Shown: one piece after another, positions 20,166-29,520 of the stretch
Layout: each line of letters begins with the position of its first letter
How positions within the stretch are numbered: position 1 is the first letter of the stretch
Assembly (NCBI RefSeq): GCF_000142905.1
Contig: NW_013657653.1
Location: forward strand, 62,001 to 126,000
From: Thecamonas trahens ATCC 50062
Lineage: Eukaryota > Apusozoa > Apusomonadida > Apusomonadidae
Direction: 5' to 3'
Length of the DNA stretch: 64,000 nucleotides
The notes under the pieces: model-generated
Seen by the model: the letters and a program-made list of their open reading frames with translations, nothing else
Told to the model about the DNA's origin: nothing
Databases searched by the model: none
Made by a program: the position numbers and the translations under genes

Positions 20166-22049
20166 ATGGCGGCGTCCTACGAAGCTGTGAAGGAGACGTT
20201 TGAGCGTGCCAATGCCGAGAAGGAGATCAACCCAGCTGCGGCTGTGACCAAGTACCGTTCGCTCCTTGAGCTTAATCCCAGTACGTGATGATGGTGATGA
20301 TGGTGGTGGTAGAAGGGGGTGGAAGGGTGGGTAGGGTGGGTAGGGCGGGTAGGGGGTAGGCAGGGGGTAGGGATGGGGGACTGGGATGAGAAGATAGACA
20401 GAGAGAGGAAGGGAGAGGGTGTGTATGTATGATATAGAAGTGGTGAATATAGCTGGTTTGTGTGTGGGAGACTGGGGGTGGGGAGGTGGTGGAGGTCGGT
20501 GGAGGTAAAGGTGCCTGTGGTTGGCTTGGTCGGTGGTCAAGGCGACCTGTGCCCGGCCCCGCCCCGCCCCCCCCCCCCCCCCACCCCGGCCACCCAAACT
20601 CGCCAGCTCCAACCCCCACCAAGCCACACACTCTGCCTTTCACTACCTCCCACATACTACACACATACCCTCCATTTCTTCTGCTGTCACATACGTCATG
20701 CATGGACACGTGGTGGACATGGTGGTCTCCTGTGGTCGGTGCTGGTGGGAAGCGGCAAATTCCTCCAGGCGCGCACTCGTCGGCAGGAAGGGTATGGCGG
20801 AGAGAAAGAGAGGGACACTCACGTGATACCGAGTCGATCTGTGGCTGTGGCTGTGGAACGTGCATGCGAACGGATAGAGGACGATCCGGAGAAGATTGCT
20901 GAGCAGGCGCTGGTTGCGCTGGGCGAGGTGCTCGTGGCTCAGGGCGATGCCGGAGCCATTGTGGAGCTGTTTGAAGTGGTCAAGGGCATGGCAGAGATGA
21001 TGTCCAAGGCGCGGACGGCAAAGATTGTGCGAATGATGCTGACGGTGCTGGGCAAGGTCGACGAGGGCTCTGTGCTCTCTGTCTCTGTCGCAGAGGGTCT
21101 CATCGAGTGGGCCAAGGAGACAGGACGCAAGTTCCTGCGGCAGCGGCTGGAGGCGTCGCTGGCAGGCATGTACGCAGACGCCGGCGAGTACTCCAAGTCG
21201 CTGACGCTTCTGGCGCCGGTGCTCAAGGAGGTGAAGAAGCTGGAGGACAAGCTGCTCCTCGTGGAGCTGCACCTTGTGGAGTCTCGGGTCCACCACGCGC
21301 TGCGCAACCTGCCCAAGGCCAAGGCTTCGCTGACGTCTGCGCGGACGTCGTCGACAGCGGTCTTTTGCCCGCCGCTCATGCAGGCGCAGATCGAGTCGCA
21401 GGCCGGCGTGCTCCAGGCCGAGGAGAAGGACTACAAGACGGCGTACTCGTACTTTTTCGAGGCCTTTGAGGGCTACGCCTCGCTGGCAGCCATGCCCGAG
21501 CTCAACACCGAGCCGCTGGCTGTCGCTTCGCTCAAGTACATGCTGCTGTGCAAGGTGATGATGGACAAGCCACAGGAGGTGACCTCGGTCGTCAACAACA
21601 AGGCCGTCCTCAAGTTCTCAGGCGACCACGTGACGGCCATGCAGGCCATCGCCGCCGCCGCTATCGACCGCTCGCTGCACAAGTTCCAGGCCGCCATCGA
21701 TGAGTACCCGTCCCACCTGGCCGAAGACCCAGTCATTGCCGCACACCTCAAGACCCTCTACGACTCGCTGTTCGAGGCTAACCTCCTCCGCATCATCGAG
21801 CCGTACACCTCGGTCCAGGTCGCTCACATCGCACAGACCATCGCCCTCCCGCTCGACGTTGTCGAGTCCAAGCTCTCCAAGATGATCCTCGACGGTAAGC
21901 TCTCGGGCGTCCTCGACCAGGACGTCGACGCCCTCATCGTCTACGACGAGCCCAAGCAGGACAAGGCCCTGGCCGCCTCGCTCGACGTCATCGACAACAT
22001 GTCGCAGGTTGTCGACTCGCTCTTCAACAAGGTCAACAACCTGTCATAG
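20166..22049 (+). CDS. PSMD11: 26S proteasome regulatory subunit Rpn6/PSMD11
   Basis: Lid subunit that clamps the lid to the 20S core, with N-terminal helical repeats and a PCI domain. Two exons: 20166-20280 (ends RSLLELNP plus one base) and 20878-22049, with a GTACGT donor, ATAG acceptor and matching phase (A + AG, Lys). Total 428 aa (human 422). Family landmarks are ALRNLPKAKASLTSARTSS, KDYKTAYSYFFEAFEGY, SLKYMLLCKVMMDKPQEV, LYDSLFEANLLRIIEPYTSV and the end MSQVVDSLFNKVNNLS. The 597-bp intron contains a G-rich repeat and a 16-base C run. Confidence 0.95.
20314..20385 (+). repeat. G-tract repeat (potential G-quadruplex) in PSMD11 intron
   Basis: At least eight closely spaced runs of three or more G, mainly of the form GGGTAGGGTGGGTAGGG, on the sense strand of the intron. 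The same intron has C16 at 20567-20582. Confidence 0.7.
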
Positions 22050-22596
22050 ACTCCTACCATCCGCTTCACACGCTTTAAGCGGCCCGCCGCCATCTCGGCT
22101 CTCCTCTACTCTGCTCCTCCCAATGAAGCATCTGCGCTCCCCTCCCCCTCCCACCCCCCCTTCCATTGCCGTCGTCGCCTCGGAATCGATTGGAAGTGTC
22201 TTTTCGTTCGCAAGAGCAAAACGCCAGACTTTGCTCGCCGGTTGCCATCCACTTTCACGACGGCATACCCCACGTCGATCTTCACGTACGTATGCCATGA
22301 ACATGGAGTACCCCCCCCCTCCCCCTCCCCCACCACCACCACCCCTACCACACACACACACAATACTAGTGCCATGTACTCTGTGCAGAGTGGTTACCTC
22401 GGCAAGGAGGTGGTCAATGAGCTGCAAGTGCAAGGAGAACAGCAGGGAGGGTGCCCGCTGTTGTTGATGAGATATTTTTGGGTGTGTTTTTTGTCTGACT
22501 CACACACAAGTTGCTCATGGTGATGTGGATACAGAGGCCGACCCACCCCCCTTAACACGTCCTTGAAATCTATCTAGGCCCCTTTCATCACTCAAA
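22050..22596. promoter_or_regulatory. uL10 upstream region with probable 5' UTR intron
   Basis: A GTACGT donor-like site at 22286 and a TCTAG acceptor at 22576-22577, 19 bp before the uL10 ATG, suggest a 5' UTR intron. It contains C-rich tracts like other introns here. No gene recognised. Confidence 0.35.
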
Positions 22597-23556
22597 ATGG
22601 AATCGGGAGGACGCGCTGCCAAGTTTGCCAAGAAGGCTGCCTACTACGACAAGGTTGTCGCCCTCTTCCAGGAGTACTCCAAGGTCATCCTGGTTGATGC
22701 TGACAATGTCGGTTCGTCGCAGATGCAGCAGATCCGCATTGCCCTCCGCGGCAAGGCTACTCTGCTCATGGGCAAGAACACCATGATCCGCCGTGCTCTT
22801 CGCGCCATCGCCGAGGAGGACGAGAAGATCGAGCGCATCCTGCCGCTCATCGTCGGCAACGTCGGCCTCGTCTTCACCCACGAGGAGCCGGCCGAGATCC
22901 GCGCCCTCATCGGTGCCAACCGTGTCGGTGCCCCGGCCAAGGCTGGTGCCATCGCCCCGTGCGACGTCGACGTCCCTGCCGGCCCGACTGGCATGGAGCC
23001 CGGTCTGACTGCCTTCTTCCAGGCTCTCAACATTGCCACCAAGATTGCTCGTGGCCAGATTGAGATCGTGGCGGACATCAAGCTCATCACTAAGGGCGAC
23101 AAGGTCTCGGCCTCCGAGGCTGTGCTTCTCCAGAAGCTTGGCATCAAGCCGTTCTCGTACGGTCTTGAGGCCAAGACCATCTACGACGACGGTGTCGTCT
23201 ACGATGCTGCCGTCCTCGACCTCACCTCGGAGGACATCGGCGCCATGCTCGCCAACGCCGCCAAGGACATCGGTGCCATCTCGCTGGCCATCGACTACCC
23301 GACCGTCGTCTCGGTGCCGCACTCGATCCTCAACGGCTTCAAGAACGTCATGTTCGTCTCGCTCGGCTCCGAGTACACCATCAAGGAGATCGCCGAGCTC
23401 AAGGCTCTGCTCGACGACCCGGAGGCCCTCGCCGCCGCCCAGGCTGCCGCTGCCGCCTCTGGTGACGCTGCCGACGCCGCCGCCGCCGCCGCCGACGACT
23501 CGGGCAACGACGACTCGTCGTCCGAGATGTCGGGCATGTTCGACATGTTCGGTTAA
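22597..23556 (+). CDS. RPLP0: 60S acidic ribosomal protein P0 (uL10)
   Basis: Stalk base protein that binds 28S rRNA and anchors P1/P2 dimers at the GTPase-associated centre. 319 aa, a single coding exon. The N-terminal domain is typical (KVILVDADNVGSSQMQQIR, GKNTMIRRALR, GNVGLVFT). The central part carries PAGPTGMEPG and GIKPFSYGLEAKTIYDDG. An Ala/Asp-rich hinge leads to the tail. The last residues are SSSEMSGMFDMFG, not the near-universal eukaryotic DDDMGFGLFD. Third codon positions are almost all G/C, fitting very high expression. Confidence 0.96.
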   Translation: MESGGRAAKFAKKAAYYDKVVALFQEYSKVILVDADNVGSSQMQQIRIALRGKATLLMGKNTMIRRALRAIAEEDEKIERILPLIVGNVGLVFTHEEPAEIRALIGANRVGAPAKAGAIAPCDVDVPAGPTGMEPGLTAFFQALNIATKIARGQIEIVADIKLITKGDKVSASEAVLLQKLGIKPFSYGLEAKTIYDDGVVYDAAVLDLTSEDIGAMLANAAKDIGAISLAIDYPTVVSVPHSILNGFKNVMFVSLGSEYTIKEIAELKALLDDPEALAAAQAAAAASGDAADAAAAAADDSGNDDSSSEMSGMFDMFG

Positions 23557-23741
23557 GCAACTGCTCTGCTAGCCTACCCAATTTTGGAGCCATCGCTCTC
23601 TGCCCACCGCAGCCGACGGGTTCCTATCCGAGACTGCTGTTGATAAAGCGCAAACTTGGCCAGTATCGATTGCTACGTCGAAGATGGCCTTGATGGTGTG
23701 AGACCTCTCGAGTGCGACACACTTGACGCCTCCAATCGACC

Positions 23742-25572
23742 ATGTCTGCGTACTCGTCTGAGATTGAGTATGAGACAGCTGTAGTCATTGACAACGGGAC
23801 CGGCCGTATCAAGGCCGGCTTTGCCGGAGAGGATGCCCCATCCCTTGTCTTCCCTGCCGTCATTGGTACGTATCCTTGTCGACCTGGTCCTCCCGCTGCC
23901 CCCCATGCCCATACCCGTCCGTAGTGACCTACCCGCACGCAGGACGCAGTCGACCACCACCTTCCCCCCCCCCCCCCCACACACACACAAACACATATAC
24001 ACCCCCTACACCACCACCACTATCCCCCCATACACACACACACACATACCATCTTCCCCTTCCCCTTTCCTTCCCCTCCTTCCACCCCTTTCCCTTCCCC
24101 CCACACTCACCCGCACCCCCCCCCCTTCTTCCCCCCCACACACACACACACACATACACATACACAGGCTCCCCGCAAGAGGGCCTGGAGGACGAGCTGG
24201 ATGAGTACTACATTGGCAATGCTGCGGAAGAGATGCGCGGACAGCTGGACCTTCGGTATGTGTGGGTGGGTGAGGGTGGGAGGGCGAGGCAATGGCACTG
24301 CTTGCGCTTGGGCGTGCAGGAAATGTTGGCCAGGTGGCTTGGGGGGGATAGATACGGTGGGAGGTAGAGGTGAAGGTGGAGGTGGAGGGGAGGAGGGGGG
24401 GGGAGGGGGGGGGGGGGGGGGACGAGAAAGAGGGAATGGACTCATGGGTTATGGTGTGGTGATGGATGGATATGGATGGTTTGATGGGGTTGGGGTCGTC
24501 GTCGTTGCTGTCGTTGTCGTCGTGTTGGTTGGTGCGTGGATGGACTGGTGGTGCACGGACTGGGGACTCTCTGCTTGACACCTCGCTATGTGGCGGCTTC
24601 ATGTGGCGACGGTATCGTGTGACGAACAGCTACCCGATGATCCACGGCAAGGTGGAGAACTGGGACGACATGGAGAAGATGTGGGAGTACATTTTCTTCG
24701 AGGGCCTCGACGACGTTGACCCGGAGAACCAGCCTGTGCTCCTCACCGAGGCACCGCTCAACCCCCTGAAGAACCGTGAGAAGATGGCGGAGATCATGTT
24801 TGAGACCTTTGGGGTGCCTGCGCTCAACATTGCGCTGCAAGCGGTGCTTGCTCTGTACGCGTCCGGGCGGACGACCGGCGTGGTGCTTGACTGCGGCGAG
24901 GGCGTGACGCATGTGGTGCCTGTTGTCGAGGGCTACGCCATTCCGCGGGCTATTCACCGGCTCGACATGGCCGGGCGCGACCTGACGGCCCGCATGCTCT
25001 CGCTCCTCACCGACAAGGGCCACGAACTCGAGGATGACGCGACGACAATGGAGGCCGTCAAGAGCTTGAAGGAGAAGGTCTGCCAGGTCTCACTCGACTA
25101 CGACACCGACGTTGCCGCCGCCTCGCCCTCAGAGTACGAAATGAGCAACGGCCTCAAGGTCTCGCTCGGCCCCGAGGTGTACTCGGTCCCCGAGGTTCTC
25201 TTCAACCCGTCGATGATTGGGTTTGAGAAGGCGACTGCCTTTGGCCTGCCCAAGCTTGTCTACGAGACCATCCAGAAGACCGAAATCGACCTCCGCAAGG
25301 AGCTGTACGAGAACATCATCCTCTCCGGCGGCTCCACTCTCTTCCCGGGCCTGGAGGACCGCCTCACCCGCGACCTTGAGGCCCTCATCCCCGAGTCGAT
25401 GCGCATCCGTGTCATCGCCCCGCCCGAGCGCGCCTACTCGGTCTGGATTGGTGGCTCTATCTCGGCAGACCTCTCGCAGCAGACCTGGATCTCGCGCTTC
25501 GACTACGACGAGGAGGGCCCGGCCATCCTGCACCGCAACTCAGCCGACGGCCGCCACACCATGGGTGTGTAG
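23742..25572 (+). CDS. divergent actin-family protein, 384 aa
   Basis: Three exons: 23742-23865, 24168-24255 and 24630-25572, with donors GTACGT and GTATGT and phases 1 and 2 restored exactly (VIG-SPQ and LDLR-YPM). Actin signatures are the phosphate loop [28 protein letters not shown]-like text, [33 protein letters not shown]-like [24 protein letters not shown] and [15 protein letters not shown]. It is closer to conventional actin than to Arp2 or Arp3, with some Arp1-like spots ([11 protein letters not shown]). It is clearly diverged: the DNase-binding loop is short and acidic ([16 protein letters not shown]) and the C-terminus is [13 protein letters not shown] instead of HRKCF. Probably an actin-related or specialised actin and not the main cytoskeletal one. 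Confidence 0.88.
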
Positions 25573-25715
25573 CAAGCTTGTGTCTCGAATAACATGAGCG
25601 CATGCCGCAGCGTCATACTACAAGTTGCTTGAGTTTAGCGACTGGAGGGCAAGCGGGAGCAAAGGGGAAGGGGGAAGAGGGAGGAAGAAGGTAGAAGGGG
25701 CTGGCGCACTGCGCC

Positions 25716-27114
25716 TCACAGCAGAACGCAGAATCCCTTCTTGGTCGACTTGGGCGGGTCCCAGTGGCGGAAGACCTTGATGATCTCGTGAAAGACCTCG
25801 GTGACGTTGTGGTTGGTCAGCGCCGAGGCCTCAAGGAACCGCGCCTGCTCATTGAGCTTGGACGCGTAGGCCTCGCCCTGGTCGGTCGGCACCTCGCGTT
25901 GATCGTCCAGATCGCACTTGTTGCCCACAACCACTAGCGGGACAGAAGCAAAGCTCTCACCCTTGACCTCGCGGATGAGATCGACAAAGCCATCGAGCGC
26001 CGCCGTAAACGTCGTGTCGTCAGTAATAGAGTAGACGAGGATGAACCCGTCGCGGTCCTCAACCCACTGCCTCCGAAGCACCACAAAGTCCTCCTGCCCA
26101 GCAGTATCCAGAATGTCAAGAAGGACCGGGAAGCCATCAAGCGTCAGGTGCCGATGAAATGAGTCCTCGATCGTCGGATCGTACACATCCACAAACGTCG
26201 ATCTGCAGAACCGCATCGTCAGACACGACTTACCCACACCTCCCGAGCCCAGAACAGCAATCTTGTGCACCGCAACGGCCGTGCCCTTCTTGGCCTTCTT
26301 GCCCTTGGACTCGCGGAAGAACGGCTCCGAGCCCTCGGCCACATAAAGCACATCATCATTCGAGATGAGCCCCACATCCTCTACCCTCGCTCCGTTCTCG
26401 GTGTAGATGCTGCCCGCCGCCGCCAGTCCGAGCTTCTGCCCGCACTTTTCCAGCATTGCTTCCATCGTATCCGGCACCGCAATCAGCTGCACGCACATTC
26501 ATAACAAGTCGAGCGAGGCCATCGACCACGTACCGCGATGACCGGCAGCCGAACGACCACCGCGACCACCCGCGACCACCGGCGACCACCACAACCACCA
26601 CGACCAGCATGACCAGACACCACCCAATACCGACACCCATGATGATGACGAGTGAGTGAGACCATACCACACAAGACCACACCAGATCGACTGGCGCCGC
26701 CTCCAACCCAACCCCTCCACACACACACCCACACACCCACACACCTATACACAATACCATCACAACGTTGCCCTCCACTCAAAGGTGGGGGGAGGGAGGG
26801 GGGGGGGGGAGGGAAGCAGATGGGAGAGATTCGGAGCAGGTGCGGGAGCAGGTGCGGGAGCAGGGTGGTGTCTTTGCCTCAATATCTGGCACGGCCGAGA
26901 CCGAGACCACACGCCCCCCCTCTAGAAATTGGGGCTCCCCCCCCCGGCGAACCCAATATTATCGGGGCCCCGAGACAAGAATTCCTGAAAATCTGGGGGG
27001 GGGGGGGGGGGAGGGAGGGAGGGGAGGTATGGCTAATGTGTGGTAAATGCGTACATGTCCAGAACCGCAGTTCTCAGAGTTGATAAACACCGTGCATCGC
27101 ACCCTCGCCGCCAT
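25716..27114 (-). CDS. Ras-family GTPase with N-terminal KCTD9-type (KHA-like) domain
   Basis: Two exons: 27114-27055 (MAARVRCTVFINSENCGSGH) and 26486-25716, donor GTACGC, acceptor TGCAG, phase 0, giving 276 aa. The spliced N-terminus (VFINSENCGSGH, LIAVPDTMEAML, QKLGLAAAGSIYTENG, ISNDDVLYVAEGSEPF) follows the N-terminal domain of human KCTD9 in both length and pattern. A KGKKAKKG linker leads to a complete Ras domain: GSGGVGKS, YDPTIEDSF, DTAGQED, GNKCDL and EASAL, ending in the CaaX box CVLL, which predicts geranylgeranylation. Without exon 1, the frame could start at 26498 (MCVQLIAV), which lacks the first beta strand. A second GTACGT at 26533 could be an alternative donor. Ras identity is firm, and the domain fusion is well supported. 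Confidence 0.88.
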
Positions 27115-27828
27115 GCTCCCGGTGCCTGCAGAGGAGTGTCAACTTCTGGTGAGACGGTCGTCAGTTTCACCGTTCACCGGTGCTGAGAGTCCCCACACTC
27201 TTGCCGGCCACAGCTCAGTACAGCATACCCAAGCTGAGTGCGGTCAGTCAGTTGGTTGCATAGCGGTGTACGGGCCGAGTCCGCACCGATGGCACGGATG
27301 GGTAGCCTCCATCACAACGTGCGCTAGTACCATCTATCAACTAAGGATCAACGGCTCACATCGCCTCGCACTACCTGCATCCTAGCCAGAGTAGGCACGC
27401 ACACTCGCCTTCTCCACCTCCCTCATCTTCCCCCTCTCGCTTCTCTCCATGTCTGCATCTCAGTCCGGTACGCTGATGGAGGTGTGTATTGATAGACGCG
27501 CGCGGCAAGGTCGCCGAGCTGGGACACGACTCAATGGTACTTCTTCTGCTGCTCGTGGGCTGTATCACACGTTGGTCATCCATTCCTCGCTCTCTCTGTG
27601 AGTCATGTTTTCGATGCCGCGCGATGGCAGCTGCAACAGATGCAGCCGGTAGATGACAGCGTGGCCGGCTGCAGGCTGGTTTGGTTGGCCAGCTGGCGAG
27701 CTGTCGCCCCCCCAAAAATTCAACGCGTCGCCCTCGTCCAAGCGCAAGCCCAACCCAGGCCGTAGAAAGCAGCAATCAAGCCACAACTTGAGGATGTTGT
27801 CGGTGACATGGTGCTGTGGTTATGTGCT
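27115..27828. other. intergenic, 714 bp
   Basis: Nothing recognised beyond the upstream region of the KHA-Ras gene. Confidence 0.5.
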
Positions 27829-28257
27829 TCACGTTGTGAAACTGACTGCAATGCTGTCGCCGTGGGAGGTGCTGGCGACCGACCCGCCGCCAGCGGGAAC
27901 AAGTTGGGCCAAAGTCATCCTCCGTCCCACACCAGGGTGAAGGGAAGGCGGAGGGGAGGGCGGGGGGCGCGGCGACAGCACTGGCAATGGAAGAGGCATG
28001 GAGGGGCATGGGTAAAGGGAGAGAGTGGATGTGTGGAACGTACCCATGAGGTGCGGGATCTCAAGGATGTAGCCAATGGCCATGGCGCCGACCATGAGGT
28101 GCATGACCGGAGCGGCGAGGTTGCCCGGGCGGGCCATGAACTTGGACGCATAGCTGCGCATGGCACGGTTGGCAATGCCAGACACGCCGCCGTTGGCACG
28201 GACCCACTTGTCCATCTCGGACAGGCGCACAGACGAGAACGACGAGTTGGAGGCCAT
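27829..28257 (-). CDS. probable mitochondrial ATP synthase subunit f-like protein
   Basis: Small protein. Exon 1 is 28257-28044 (MASNSSFSSVRLSEMDKWV and on), with a GTACGT donor. A tentative exon 2 at 27845-27829 after TTGCAG gives 76 aa. Residues GGVSGIANRAMRSYASKF, then a helix MHLMVGAMAIGYILEIPHL, follow the layout of ATP synthase f (Gly-rich start, aromatic/basic segment, one membrane helix ending Tyr...His-Leu). The match is a pattern and not strong identity. The 3' exon is uncertain: another frame after the same acceptor reads QFHNVKHITT, which looks more like the family's tail but does not fit the phase. Confidence 0.45.
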   Translation of the reverse strand: MASNSSFSSVRLSEMDKWVRANGGVSGIANRAMRSYASKFMARPGNLAAPVMHLMVGAMAIGYILEIPHLMGTFHTSTLSLYPCPSMPLPLPVLSPRPPPSPPPSLHPGVGRRMTLAQLVPAGGGSVASTSHGDSIAVSFTT

Positions 28258-29520
28258 AGTGTTCAGAGTTGAGTGTTGTCCGAACCAAGGCATACGCCTA
28301 CACCATAGACGGTGCTGATCTGCCCGACACCCGACGCCCGCCGACGGCCAGGCCGCCCAACCATCTTGCCCACATCAATGACCCACATCAATGACTCACA
28401 CCTTACATTGCCACACCAGTAGATGGCCATCAATGTCAGTAAACACCAAACGTTATCCAAGCCGTACGGATTGATCAGATCCATATTCTGAGAGCGTTAT
28501 AGGCTGCTTGCCTGACGCACACAATAGGCTCCGCGCCACACCCGCCCGCCTCCCCGGCCGCGCCCGACTCATCCAAGAGCAACTCCTCATTCCCCTTCCT
28601 TCCTTCCTTGATCATAGCCCACCGGGCTACCCCCGATACGATCAGCAGCCAATAAAGACGCATGCCCATACGCACGCTTTCCAGCACCTGCTCCACCACA
28701 CCCGGATGGCTTGGACACTCGATGGATAATCATTGAGTAGCCATCATTTTAGCGGTGGAGAGAGTGAAAGGCAGGCGGTGGAAGAAGCAGCAGCAGCACA
28801 GGCACGTCAAGCCTTGGCCAACCACCCATCTCCATCAAGCGAAGCTCCCGGTCTTCCTCCTAAAAGACGTACGTACCTCAGCTAGCCCAGTTTCTATACA
28901 TGATGATCATGTCTGATGTCTGTTATAATGCCTGGTTTCATGCCACACCTCGACCTGGCCACACCCCCCCGCCCCTTCTGTCGTGTCCGGTGGTGGCGCA
29001 GATGGTGGATGGAGTGGCACGACACGCCTGCGGGGACGGCGCTTTCTTTACAAGCCTCATGCCGTACAAGGTTTCATATACCAACCATCGCCAAGCTTGA
29101 TATCTTTGTGGGCGACTTGAGCTTGTGATCAGTGTCTCTTGGTATCAAACCTTGCAGTTTTCTCGTGGTTACCTTCTCCGCGCAGCACCTCGGCTCTCTT
29201 GGCCGCCGGCTGCTGTCCATCCGACGCCATCCCGCACACTCGCCGAGCACTCCCGCCAGAGGCCACCCACTGTGATAATGGAGTCGTGACAACTCGTCAA
29301 CCACATGATGTGGATGATGGATACCATGTCTTGTGGTTGTACTCCTGGTGTGGCAAGATGCTGAGGCATGAGCATGGTATAGGTGGTAAGAGTGAGGAGA
29401 GGCCGTCAGAAGCGGCCCACGTGTCGGCAGTCCCGGCGAAATGCAAACGTTTTCACTCACATTTTTTAACCCGCTATCACTTCTCGCTCTACACCCGCAC
29501 AGCTACCCCCTTCGTCTTGG
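28258..29520. other. 1.26 kb with weak coding signals on both strands
   Basis: Minus-strand frame 28699-28475 (MVEQVLESVRMGMRLYWLL and on) looks moderately coding and runs into a second minus frame (MDLINPYGLDNVWCLLTLMA) one frame over. On the plus strand, 28754-28869 reads ERQAVEEAAAAQARQALANH and ends in a GTACGT donor. None has recognisable homology, and I could not build a phase-consistent model. 28870-29520 otherwise holds the Mei2-like upstream region. Confidence 0.25.

Noticed and set aside
26534-26665. Alternative first exon of the KHA-Ras gene ending RLPVIA before GTACGT
   Set aside because: It keeps the frame, but the exon at 27114-27055 matches the KCTD9 N-terminus much better. 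Retained only as a possible alternative donor.
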